A stretch of DNA of 64,000 nt from Flammulina velutipes (Eukaryota; Basidiomycota; Agaricomycetes; Agaricales; Physalacriaceae). The DNA lies in assembly GCA_011800155.1 (NCBI GenBank), contig CM022373.1, positions 1,860,001 through 1,924,000 on the forward strand. The letters are read 5' to 3'. The position numbers and the translations under genes were made by a program. This document shows, one piece after another, positions 24,491 through 34,154 of the stretch; within the stretch, counting starts at the first letter, position 1, and each line of letters opens with the position of its first letter. The notes beneath the pieces were generated by a model that saw only the letters and a list, made by a program, of their open reading frames with translations, did not search any database and was not told where the DNA came from.

Positions 24491-25791
24491 ATGGCAACCA
24501 TTACTATTGCTCCTCGACCACCGTTAGAGAGCCCAACAGCAGGCATGGGCTCTGGGTCGAGCGCTGTGACACCGACGAGCGACCAGGTGCGTTGGTAGCC
24601 ATCACATCGCACATCGCAGCTGACATTGAGCAGATCGTTGCGATTTATGTGGTCAGTCACCTCTCTTGCTAGCATTCTGTTGGTGCTGAAGAGCTATAGC
24701 TGATATCCATGTCCGTCGTTATCTTCGGAGTCTGGAACGTTCCCGGATTGCGCAACCTCATCAACCCTCTCAAGCTCTTCACCATAGGACTGCATGAGAT
24801 GTGCCATATCATTGCTGTTCGCACTCCTCTACTGGAGTTTATGCGCATCTCTGACTGTTGCATAGGCAATACTGTCTGGAGGCCGTATATTGCGCATAAC
24901 AATAGACCCTCACATAGGCGGTGCTACGGTCGTCGAAGGAGGGCGGCCAGGCTTCATACTTTCCGCTGGCTACATCGGCTCTACCCTTCTCGGTGGCTGC
25001 TTCGTGCTCGCCGGTTGGGACACTCTTATGGCAAAGATCATGAGCTTTTTTCTCGCCATCGGCCTTCTCATGCCGCTTAGGCTTGTTCGGGACAAACTGT
25101 GCGTTTCCTACGTTCCGCGTTTCCCAATCTTCCTCATGTATAAAGGATAGGACTATTCTACTCACGATATTTTACGAGGGATTGCTGATAGGCTTTTGGT
25201 TCATTGACCATGCGTAGGTTCCTCAATGTGCTTAACTTTCCACTCAGCACCATCCTATGCAGGTCTGCCCTCAGATGGTATTGCTTATTCGTAGGCATAA
25301 TGAAGTGTGTGTTGCTTTTCTCTTACGCGGAATCGCTGACCTTGCTGCAGTATACTATACGTTGTTTGTGAGCCTCCTTCTCTTCACGACTGCCCACGGT
25401 TATCTAAACCGATCATAACGTAGGGGATGTCGCCGATGATAGATTCTTCCACAAAACTAACGACTCGGACACGACTCAATTCGAGATTCTCTATCCCAGG
25501 ATACCCCAGCATGGTAATTCTACACTCTTCCTTGCTGTACCCGACTCACATCAAGTGCTAGTCTGGGCAACGCTTTGGATTATGTTTTCGTTGGCCTTTT
25601 TGGTTGGCTTTGTCCTCATTGGTATCCTGGTTTTCAAAGTACGTTCATCTCCTATTGACTATCCGCCTATCCTATCTGACCACTGCTCCAGCGCACAACA
25701 CAGGAGATGTATGATGAAGCCGGTATGATCCTTCCTTCTGTATCTTCCGCCAATCCTGAACACATCCTCAGCCAAATTCTTGCCTACATGA
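24491..25791 (+). CDS. M50B-like membrane metallopeptidase family protein
   Basis: Start ATG 24491. A short Ser/Pro-rich N-terminus, an 18-nt microexon (24634-24651, IVAIYV), then LFTIGLHEMCHIIAA, which carries the HExxH zinc motif inside a membrane helix, as in peptidase M50B-like fungal proteins. Further hydrophobic segments follow: GFILSAGYIGSTLLGGCFVL, FLAIGLLMPL, TILLTIFYEGLLIGFWF, then FDVADDRFFHKTNDSD and MFSLAFLVGFVLIGILVFK. The last intron leads to AAKFLPT and a TGA at 25791. Members of this family occur throughout fungi and are little studied; proteolysis is inferred from the HExxH only. Confidence 0.8.
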
Positions 25792-26307
25792 CTTGACCCT
25801 CGTGCACTTGTTGTACACAGGCAATCATCCCTACCTACATTGCCTACTTGACATCTAACAGACGGGGCCTCGGACATCTGCATCAGACCTAGGGAACGTC
25901 ACTCTGCATTGTTTATTCTCATTGTAACATTCCATATTCGCAATAACTTATCGTTCATGACTACCTGACTGACGTGATGTCACTGATGACCTCAGACCAG
26001 GGACAATGTACCGTTCGCGAAGACATGTTCAAGTATGCGTCATAGATCACCAACAGGACGCCCTCATAACGGTCTCGGCCTAGCTCGGCGTATGGAGCTA
26101 TTTCAAAGATATCTCCTCCTTGACAGCGCTGACGCGGACGATGCTGTGCGTCGTCATTCACCGCTCCGTGTCATAGCCAGGTACACCTAGATCTTGAAGA
26201 GGTATAAGTATGAAAACATACGGAGGATAACACTAACAACCCAAACTCACAAGCCATCTCAACAAACCACCTCTCCTCCTCCAAATAAACCACTTCTCCT
26301 CAACGAT
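25792..26307. other. Intergenic and promoter of first CsbD-like gene
   Basis: No gene seen. A TATA-like TATAAG lies at 26203-26208, about 105 bp before the next ATG. Confidence 0.5.
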
Positions 26308-26711
26308 ATGTCACCAAGGTACGAGAATCCTTTCGACATATCGTCCTGATACTAATTCTCTCTTTACAGCAAAGTCAGCGGTCAATTCCATTCCACCAAG
26401 GGTGATGTGAAGAAGGTCGTCGGAAAGGCCACTGGTGCCCACCAAATGGAGAGCAATGGCCGTCAAGAACATGCCGCCGGCGAGGTCGAATACGACGCAG
26501 CGCGCGCGAAGGGCTACGCTGAGGGCACGAAAGATCGCGCCACAGGCTTCAAAGACTCCGTCGTCGGCGCAGTCACTGGCGACAGCTCACAGCAGGCACA
26601 TGGTGATACCTCTCTCTGAAATTCTGTGCAAGGAAAACTGACAAGGCTCTCTTAGGCAACGTACAGCGTCATACAGGCGCCGTCCAACAAGACGTCAACC
26701 GCAAGGCCTAA
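26308..26711 (+). CDS. CsbD-like stress protein, copy 1
   Basis: About 99 aa, hydrophilic, no transmembrane segment. Exon 1 is only MSP plus two bases, then KVSGQFHSTKGDVKKVVGKA opens the CsbD-like fold; repeats of the G-x-A-x-Y-A-E-G type follow (AKGYAEGTKDRATGFKDSVV). A second intron lies before GNVQRHTGAVQQDVNRKA. Fungal homologues have been named mismatched base pair and cruciform DNA recognition protein (Hmp1 of Ustilago); bacterial CsbD is a general stress protein. Its cellular role here is unknown. Forms a tandem pair with the gene 390 bp downstream. Confidence 0.85.
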
Positions 26712-27025
26712 ACGTCGTTCAATTACACCAACGACCACTCTATTATTCTTAGTTATGTAATTGAGAGATGCCAATGTAATATATACCTATAATTCTCATG
26801 CGTACGAGACCTTGTCCCTTTGGACATTCTATTTCTGCCAGCCCTTCGCCGAATCGGGGATTTGGTAATTCGAATAAACAGCCAACTATGCGTCATCGAA
26901 ACATGTGGCCATTCTCATGGTGTCGTTGGTGCTTGGAGTTGGACGGGGAGCATATTGCTTCAAAGATAACATCAGTGTTGACGAAACGAACCGTGGTCTA
27001 CATCATAGTCTCCACCTTACAACGT

Positions 27026-27031
27026 TATAAA
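27026..27031 (+). promoter_or_regulatory. TATA box of second CsbD-like gene
   Basis: TATAAA 73-78 bp upstream of the ATG at 27104; strong TATA boxes are common in stress-induced fungal genes. Confidence 0.4.
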
Positions 27032-27103
27032 GAGAGAAATGGCAAGTCGATATCTAACAACCAACTCGCCTCATCAATTCAAATCGCTCAGTAACATTAT
27101 ATC

Positions 27104-27506
27104 ATGTCCCCAACGTGAGATATTCACCCAGTTATCTTGATCAAACCTGATCCATAGAGACAGCAAAACCACCGGGCGGTACCATTCCACCAAGGGTGAC
27201 GTGAAAGAGTCTATGGGCAAGACTTTCGGTGCGCACGATATGGAGCAGAGAGGCCGCGAAGAGCACGCTGCAGGGAAGACCGAGTATAACGCGGCTCGTG
27301 CTGAGGGCTACGCGGAAGGGACGAAAGATCGCGCCAAAGGCTACAAAGACTCTGTCGTTGGAGCCGCTGCAGGTGACAGCTCACAGCAGTCCCATGGTAC
27401 GTACCCTACACACGCAGCATACTAGTGATTCAAATGAATTCGTTACACAGGCAACGCGCAGCGTCATGAAGGGGCATTCCGGCAGGACGTTAACCGCGAG
27501 GCTTAA
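27104..27506 (+). CDS. CsbD-like stress protein, copy 2
   Basis: Tandem paralogue of the gene at 26308. The exon layout is the same: exon 1 encodes MSP plus two bases, exon 2 begins DSKTTGRYHSTKGDVKESMG, and the last exon encodes GNAQRHEGAFRQDVNREA. It keeps the AAGKTEYNAARAEGYAEGTK and AKGYKDSVVGAAAGDSSQQS segments, mostly with conservative changes relative to copy 1. Divergence in the N-terminal half (KESMGKTFGAHDMEQRGREE) suggests an old duplication with purifying selection, so both copies are probably in use. Confidence 0.85.
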
Positions 27507-27772
27507 ACGTGGCCACGCTCAGGCTGTTTTCATAGTTCTTCTATGGTGAACAACTAGTTTGGAAGAGGATGTAAATTCAATGTATTACCAGACGAACTCT
27601 ACCTATGTACATTTTTTTGATCCAGTGTGGCGCAACAGCGTTCATCCTTCAAGACAACCTTAAGATTCGGAACCCGAAACCCCGGACATATGTACCTCAT
27701 ACAGACACTGACTTCATGACTATCTATTCATACCAATAAGCCAAGGCCAGACGCCTCCCGAGCACCGCGAGA

Positions 27773-28252
27773 ATGGCCCTGTACATCCAATACTTCAAAA
27801 TGAGTCAACTTCTGGCTTACACCCCCACCACTGCCACAATGGGCTTTCGTTCAGTCTCCAGCTCGCCCGCATCTGAAGCCCTTCGCTCTCCTGCAGCACC
27901 CACATCGAATCTTCCTGTTCGGCACAAACTAAACATGGCGGACGTCGGCAGTCTCTTTATAAAGATGAAGCGAACGGCTAGACAATCAAAGTCCAAGTCC
28001 TTGCCGCGTATTGAACTCGACTCTGGAACCAACCCTATAACGCACCCCCAAATTGAATCGAGCCGGTCGAGGCAGCAGCAGCCCATCTCAGTGACGGATT
28101 CGTATGTCTGCCATGGGGGCGTCAATGTCAAGCTGTTATTGCGCGCAACTCGGGGGTTACAGTTAGACGTTGCTGAATATGCAGGCGCCAATGCGTTGGC
28201 GGAAGAGACGCGAGTGCTCCGTTGCATTACGTACGCGCCAATTGACGTTTGA
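27773..28252 (+). CDS. Hypothetical protein (uncertain)
   Basis: ATG-started open frame of 159 aa, basic and Ser-rich in the first 100 residues (FIKMKRTARQSKSKSLPRIE), with no recognised domain and no clear introns. It could be a lineage-specific gene, or a chance open frame between the CsbD-like pair and ribosomal protein P2. Confidence 0.3.
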   Translation: MALYIQYFKMSQLLAYTPTTATMGFRSVSSSPASEALRSPAAPTSNLPVRHKLNMADVGSLFIKMKRTARQSKSKSLPRIELDSGTNPITHPQIESSRSRQQQPISVTDSYVCHGGVNVKLLLRATRGLQLDVAEYAGANALAEETRVLRCITYAPIDV

Positions 28253-28617
28253 ACAGGTGGAGAGTAGTGATCGTCGGACCAGGACGAGGAAGGGCTGAAG
28301 ACATCTATAAAGTCAAGGTGAGTGGAAAGTGTCAGCTGGAGACTGACCCAGCTAAGAGCTCGATAGATTTACTATACCTCGTTGGCTGTCAAATGCACTG
28401 TACCGGACCCCCACCAGCCTGTGGAATTGGAACGCGCAAAAAATGTTCACGGCCTGATGACCGTCATCAAACGCCACAGTAAGTAGCCTTGCTAGCACGA
28501 GTTATTAAGACGGACCATATGTACATACCACATATCGCTCGGACATTGTTTCACACCGTACATGCACTTTCAAATATCTCGTCACATTCGTACAACAATA
28601 CAGACAGTTGAATGCAA
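28253..28617. other. Intergenic, nothing recognised
   Basis: 3' flank of the P2 gene; no conserved feature seen. Confidence 0.5.
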
Positions 28618-29052
28618 TTAATCGAATAGACCGAAGCCCATGTCGTCGTCGGACTCCTCCTGAATATTGCGTAAATATAAGATTATCTGTGGTACGAACG
28701 CGTCGACTTGCCTTCTCTTCCTCCTTCTCCTCCTTCTTCTCCTCGGCGGCAGCAGCTGCGGGAGCGGCACCACCAGCAGCAGGGGCAGCAGATCCTCCAC
28801 CGGATGGGACCTATCAATTGGTGAGTTACAGAGTTCTGTAGTGAACGGATGAACACGTACGGAGGCGAGCTTGGACGAGCCCTCAGCAATAAGCTGGTTG
28901 ATGTCCTTGCCCTCGAGCTCGGAGATCAGCGAATTGAGACGCGACTCATCGACATCGACACTGCCAGCAGCAAGGACCTTCTTGATGTCGGCGGCGGATG
29001 GGGAGGCGTTGCCGCCGATTTGGAGGAGCAGGTAAGCAGCGATATAACGCAT
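28618..29052 (-). CDS. RPP2: 60S acidic ribosomal protein P2
   Basis: Stalk protein of the large ribosomal subunit that recruits elongation factors. Start ATG 29052: [20 protein letters not shown], then [20 protein letters not shown], an Ala-rich hinge, a Glu/Lys stretch and the universal C-terminus [13 protein letters not shown]. Three exons. The last intron (28660-28711, 52 nt) uses a GC donor in the strong context AAG|GCAAGT; no GT donor in the area keeps the frame. Lies 338 bp from the S15 gene, transcribed away from it. Confidence 0.96.
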   Translation of the reverse strand: MRYIAAYLLLQIGGNASPSAADIKKVLAAGSVDVDESRLNSLISELEGKDINQLIAEGSSKLASVRVHPFTTELCNSPIDRSHPVEDLLPLLLVVPLPQLLPPRRRRRRRRKRRQVDAFVPQIILYLRNIQEESDDDMGFGLFD

Positions 29053-29390
29053 CTACGGTCGTTCATATCGTTCCGTTCCGGCGTATACATGGCACATACT
29101 TTTATTCAAGTTATTTGGTTAGGTGGGTAGCCACAAATCACTGCGAAACGATGAGCGGAGCGGCGGCGAATCAGACGGATGCACGCACGATTTAATCCTA
29201 TAAGGACGAAATGTGGATTCTATCCTAGAGTTTTAAGCTGGAGCTGACTTGCTCTGACCAAAATTTCGGATGCGCTTTGAAACTGTACAGGTGCACGTGA
29301 ATTTAAGGTTTGCCAGTGGCTGACTCGCGGCAACGCCCGGTCTGTGCTTTCATCAGGCTTTTCGATTGCTCAAGACACCGTAAAATCAAG
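29053..29390. promoter_or_regulatory. Shared promoter of two ribosomal protein genes
   Basis: 338 bp between the ATGs of RPP2 (minus) and RPS15 (plus), so the two can be driven together. No known ribosomal-gene motif was identified with confidence. Confidence 0.5.
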
Positions 29391-30066
29391 ATGGTGCGCG
29401 TTCTAATCCTCGTCGTTGCGCTCGACGGCCAGCTCATGTTCCCTCGATATAGGCCGATTCCGAAGTCACCGACCCCGCTGTCGCAGCCGAGCTCAAAAAG
29501 AGGAGAACGTTCCGTACCTTCTCATACCGTGGTGTCGAGTTGGACAAACTTTTGGACCTAAACAACGAAGAGGTAGGGAAATCCAGGTGGATGGCGAGCT
29601 GGCTGAATGCTGATATTTCTGCAGCTTGTTGATCTTGTCCATGCTCGTGCACGCCGTCGCTTCAAGCGTGGCCTCAAGCGCCGCCCATTGGGATTAATCA
29701 AGAAGCTGCGAAAGGCCAAGAAGGAGGCACCCCCCAATGAGAAGCCCGCCGTCGTCAAGACCCACTTGCGTGACATGATTGTCGTCCCAGAGATGATTGG
29801 CAGCGTCGTTGGTATCTACAACGGCAAGGTGCGTGCCATAGCCGCGTGCATACAACTGTCTCTTACACGCTTTTCAGGTGTTCAACTCTGTCGAAATCAA
29901 GCCTGAAATGACTGGCCACTACCTTGCTGAGTTCTCATGCTCGTACAAGCCCGTCAAGCACGGTCGTCCCGGTGTATGTCTTTTTTCCTCATTTCATCGC
30001 CATCCTCTCACGATATTTACATAGATTGGTGCTACCCACTCTTCCCGATTCATTCCCCTCAAGTAA
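29391..30066 (+). CDS. RPS15: 40S ribosomal protein S15 (uS19)
   Basis: Small-subunit head protein near the decoding site. The ATG at 29391-29393 is followed at once by an intron (GTGCGC...TATAG), so exon 1 contributes only the start codon; exon 2 continues [20 protein letters not shown]. Conserved parts: [59 protein letters not shown] and [17 protein letters not shown] with the stop at 30066. Five exons; length about 150 aa, normal for the family. Confidence 0.95.
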
Positions 30067-30251
30067 AAGTATCATCGGTGGCATATGTTTTTCATCATGT
30101 ATTCTTACGCACCACTATGATAAGCGATACATGCGGCTTGGAATTGAACACAGAACTGTAAGACAAAAACAACCAGTCAAGCCCACGCCCATTACGCCAC
30201 ATAAACCGATGAACGGCTGCCGGGCCGCCCTCACTCAAGGCGATAAGATCA

Positions 30252-31006
30252 ATGCAGTGCATCTTCCCAATGCCTATCATACCCGCTTCAGTCTCTGTCG
30301 ACCCACTCAGCGCAGTGGTTAGCGCTCTCAAGCGCGAAAACCTTGTTCCAGATGTCATTCCAGACGACTTTATGCCATCTGTCTTGTTCAGTGTCACCTA
30401 CCCCACTGGTCAAGAAGCACTCCTCAGTTCTCAGTTAACCGTGGAAGACACTATCGATGAACCAGAGATCAACTTTACGCCAATGCAAAACGTTCTTGAT
30501 ACGACCGAGGAGCCTTCATACACCTTGGTTTTGACGGATCCTGATGCTCCTTCGATTGCTGAGCCGATCTACAGGCAGTTCAGGCATTGGGTCGTGAGAT
30601 GTTCGTCTTGGTCTCGGCGGGTACGGTACTCACCTTTTCCATAGATCACCGGTCTCAAGTCGCCCACGTTGGGCTCCACGGAGACAGCCAATCTCAACGC
30701 CACAAAAACGAAAGCCTCTACCACTCCTTACCGCCCTCCTGGCCCACGACCTGGAAGCGGGAAGCATAGATATAGTGGGTTATTCTCTTGTATCTATCTC
30801 CTTTCTCTGAGGAATGTTTAGCGTTCTTGCTTTTCGAGGAACCAGCGGGTGGTGTCACAATTCCCGAGGGCGCGGTGGAATATGGTGCCGAGCTGGAGCA
30901 GCGTCGAAGCTGGAATGCTGTCGACTTCGGGAAGCAGTATGGTCTCAAGCTTGTTGGAGCTAACTACTTCCTGGTGTACTCAAAGGACCTGCCTAAAGAC
31001 GAATGA
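30252..31006 (+). CDS. Phosphatidylethanolamine-binding protein (PEBP/TFS1-like)
   Basis: Cytosolic PEBP fold; the yeast relative Tfs1 inhibits carboxypeptidase Y and affects Ras signalling. Starts at ATG 30252 or the in-frame ATG 30270. TLVLTDPDAPS carries the DPDxP anion-pocket motif and GPRPGSGKHRY the GxHRY motif. Three exons join at HWV|ITGLKSPT and KHRY|VFLLFEEP. The C-terminal helix ends NYFLVYSKDLPKDE. About 210 aa, normal. S15 ends 186 bp upstream on the same strand. Confidence 0.9.
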
Positions 31007-31795
31007 ATGACAGCAACATCTTCTTCATAGCGTTCGATCGACGATGGCTACACACAAGGGTGAGCCTGTCGTCTTATCTCCGAGCGTCATTGTATTTTCA
31101 GGCCTCCAGGTATGTAGATGGCAAAACGTGAATGATACTCGAAGTATCTCGTTAAGCCCAAAGATTTTTGACGTGGCATTCGTATGCAATCCACACTGAA
31201 TCCCCTAGTAAAAGGCGAGGGGATTGTAGTATTGTGGATTACACGACCACAACTGAGAGGTTCTGTCGGACCACTTCATTCGTTGCTGTTTTGCATTCCG
31301 ATAGGACGGCTTTCCAGGGTCAGGCGGGTACCACCGATGGCTTCAATCTTGATTCCGGACATACTCTTGCTCGACCTTAAACTCAAAATGCAACTGGTAC
31401 GGTCTCCTATCACGCGTCAAGTGATCTTCTGCCTCGGATGGTTCCCGAAACAAGAGCTCTCATGGAATCCTTGGTGGTAATTTATCGACGTCAAGATGCT
31501 ATCTAGGCATGCCATCGCTCCTCGAATTGCCTAAAACGCATTGGACAGCATCGGAAAACGAGTCTCTTCTCAAAATCTACTGGAAGGAGATACATCTGTT
31601 CCGCGGCGACAACGGTCAGCTGAAGTGTGTGCTCGCGCGCTGCATGAAGAATTGGACGTCCGATGACAACCCATGTGAAGATGGTAACTCCAGTTGCTCG
31701 AATACTCTTATTTCCAGCTATTGCGGGGCGCCTATAAAGAGATGGTGGCCAGGGTATATTCTCTGGCAGTGAACATCTTGTCCTCTCTTCTCGGC
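31007..31795. other. Intergenic with amylase promoter
   Basis: TATAAA at 31733-31738 lies 58 bp before the amylase ATG. Open frames here do not resemble genes. Confidence 0.55.
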
Positions 31796-33829
31796 ATGGA
31801 TATCAAGTTCCTCCTCCTTCTCGTCCCGTACGTCCTAGCGATCCCCAATCTCGTCCAACGAGCGCCTCCACAGGACCGCAAAGTCATCATCCAGCTGTTT
31901 GAGTGGACTTGGGACAGCGTCGCGGCTGAATGCACTAATTTCATTGGACCTGCGGGTTATGGCTATGTACAAGGCCAGTCTATCTACACCCCGCCCATAA
32001 TGTGATGCTGATTTTCCATGTCTTCAACAGTCAGCCCGCCTGCGGAACACATTACTGGCAGCCAGTGGTGGACGGACTACCAACCCGTGTCGTATACCTT
32101 AACGTCTAAGCGCGGTTCGCGAAGCCAGTTTGCAAAGTCAGTTCTCTCCTCGTGCTATCGATAGCTCTGTCACTGAGTATCGTGTAGCATGATTACTACC
32201 TGCCATTCAGCAGGAGTGGGTGTCATTGTTGGTAAGAGAATAAATTTACTGTCGGCGATTTTCTAACTGAACTCGTGCTCTTAGACACGATCCTCAATCA
32301 CATGGCGGGCGTCGATTCGGGGACTGGCGTGGGAGGCTCCTCCTTCACGCACTACAATTATCCAGGGACTTACCAGACACAGGTAAGTCGCGCATGCGAC
32401 GCGTCGAGCGGATGTTTATCATGTTTTCTGTTAGGATTTCCATCACTGTGGATTGACGAATGGCGATGATATCGCAGATTATTCTAACCGGCAGCAAGTC
32501 CAGACATGTGAACTGGTCAATCTTGCTGAGTACGTTCTATTGGGCCGTTCGGTTCTGTACATGTTCACACGCGTCTACTAGCTTGGCAACGGAGGCAGAA
32601 TATGTTCGTGGCCGTCTGGCGACCTATGTGAATGATCTCCTATCATTGGGAGTGGATGGTCTACGCCTCGACGCGGCTAAACGTAAGTAAATTTGACAAT
32701 TGTAATCCTCCTGTTATTTTGACCAGCCAATTCAAGATATTGCTACTGGGGACATCGCCAATATCCTCGGACGCCTTTCTAGGTCTCCATACATAACCCA
32801 GGAAGTCATTTTCGGTGGAGGGGAGCCTATTACCCCAGCTGAATACGTCTCTAACGGTGACGTACAAGAGTAAGCATTTCTCACTTTTCCCTTTGATTGA
32901 CGAGGTTAGTGACCTTGACAAAGGTTCCGCTATACTTCGACCTTGCAAAACGCGTTCCAAAACCGCGATATTGCTGGGTTGCAAAATTTGGAGAATAGAG
33001 GTTAGTTCATTCGGCCTTACTGTGAAAGCGTGTCTTGAACTAATTGTTATAGGATGGGTCGCGGGCTCGTCTGCCAACGTGTTTGTTGCGAATCATGACA
33101 CCGAGAGAGTGCGTAGTGCCTACATTTGAGAGCGTTAACTCAAGATCTTTCCAGGGCGGATCATCTTTGAATGTCAATTCTGCAAATAACGCCTACGTGA
33201 TTGCCACCATCTTCTCTCTTGCGCACCCGTATGGCACACCCACTATCCTTTCGAGCTACTCCTTCTCCAACAACGATGCGGGCGCACCAAATGGCGGTAT
33301 GAATATCAGCCACTCACGTGTACATTTCTTTGCCTGACACTAGACTATGCAGGTACTGGTACTTGCTCTGGTACCGGGGGATCCAATGGCTGGCATTGTC
33401 AGCATCGCTGGATAGCATTTTCTGGTATGGTTGCATTCAGGAATGCTGTTGGCTCTGCATCACTAAGGAACTGGGTATCTCCTCAAAACGATCGGATTGC
33501 CTTCGAGAGAGGTATGCGGATTCTATCCAAATGCAAATATTCTGACACGGTTGTATAGACTCCGCTGGATTTGTCGCCATCAATAGCGGAGACTCTTCGT
33601 GGAGTGCTACGTTTTCGACATCTCTTCCTGCTGGCTCTTATTGCGATGTCATTGGCGCTGTTTATAACAACGGATCCTGCGGCGGCTCAGTGTAAGTCAT
33701 AAATGGCGAGTAAGCCAAATCTCGGCTGATGTTCTATCTAGATTCACAGTAAGTGGAGGCTCGTTTAGCGCAACGGTCCCCTCTAGGAGTGCCATCGCAA
33801 TACACATCAACGCTAGGCGCTCGGGTTAG
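31796..33829 (+). CDS. Secreted alpha-amylase, GH13
   Basis: Extracellular endo-acting starch hydrolase. The signal peptide is [15 protein letters not shown]. All four GH13 regions are present: DTILNHMA (I), GLRLDAAKH (II, nucleophile Asp), QEVIFGG (III, acid/base Glu) and FVANHDTER (IV). A C-terminal beta domain ends INARRSG at 33829. About eleven exons. Intron 1 (31974-32030) appears to use a GC donor (AAG|GCCAGT), which alone restores [14 protein letters not shown]. The intron inside region II splits the codon of the invariant His: GCTAAAC|GTAAGT...CAAG|ATATTG gives [14 protein letters not shown], and the nearer CCAG acceptor would break the frame. No starch-binding domain is seen. Confidence 0.93.
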
Positions 33830-34154
33830 GATACCAAAAGAAATAAAGAAAAGTGTATCAAGCGCAACTCGTACAAACCTCCTCTACGTAGTTTCAGTAT
33901 TAAATATCATCATTTCACGCCACATTACGCGCGTCACGCGCTGGGAGTTATGAACTTGCCTTTTTGGGAGCATTCACTCTGTTAAGTAGGAGTCGACTGT
34001 CATCTTGTCGCTACGGCGCTACGTTGCGCTCTATCCTTATTATTTCGCTCTCTTTGTCTGCCATTCTTGCCTTTGTATGATCCTTTGACGACTCTTTCTT
34101 CTGCACCGCCATAATCGATTAATTGACGCATTCAACGAACGAAACAACCAAGCA
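33830..34154. other. Intergenic, promoter of myosin gene
   Basis: No gene or repeat noticed. Confidence 0.5.

Noticed and set aside
32690..32745. Apparent frameshift in the amylase at catalytic region II
   Set aside because: Using the CAAG acceptor in place of the nearer CCAG restores [17 protein letters not shown], so no lesion is needed.
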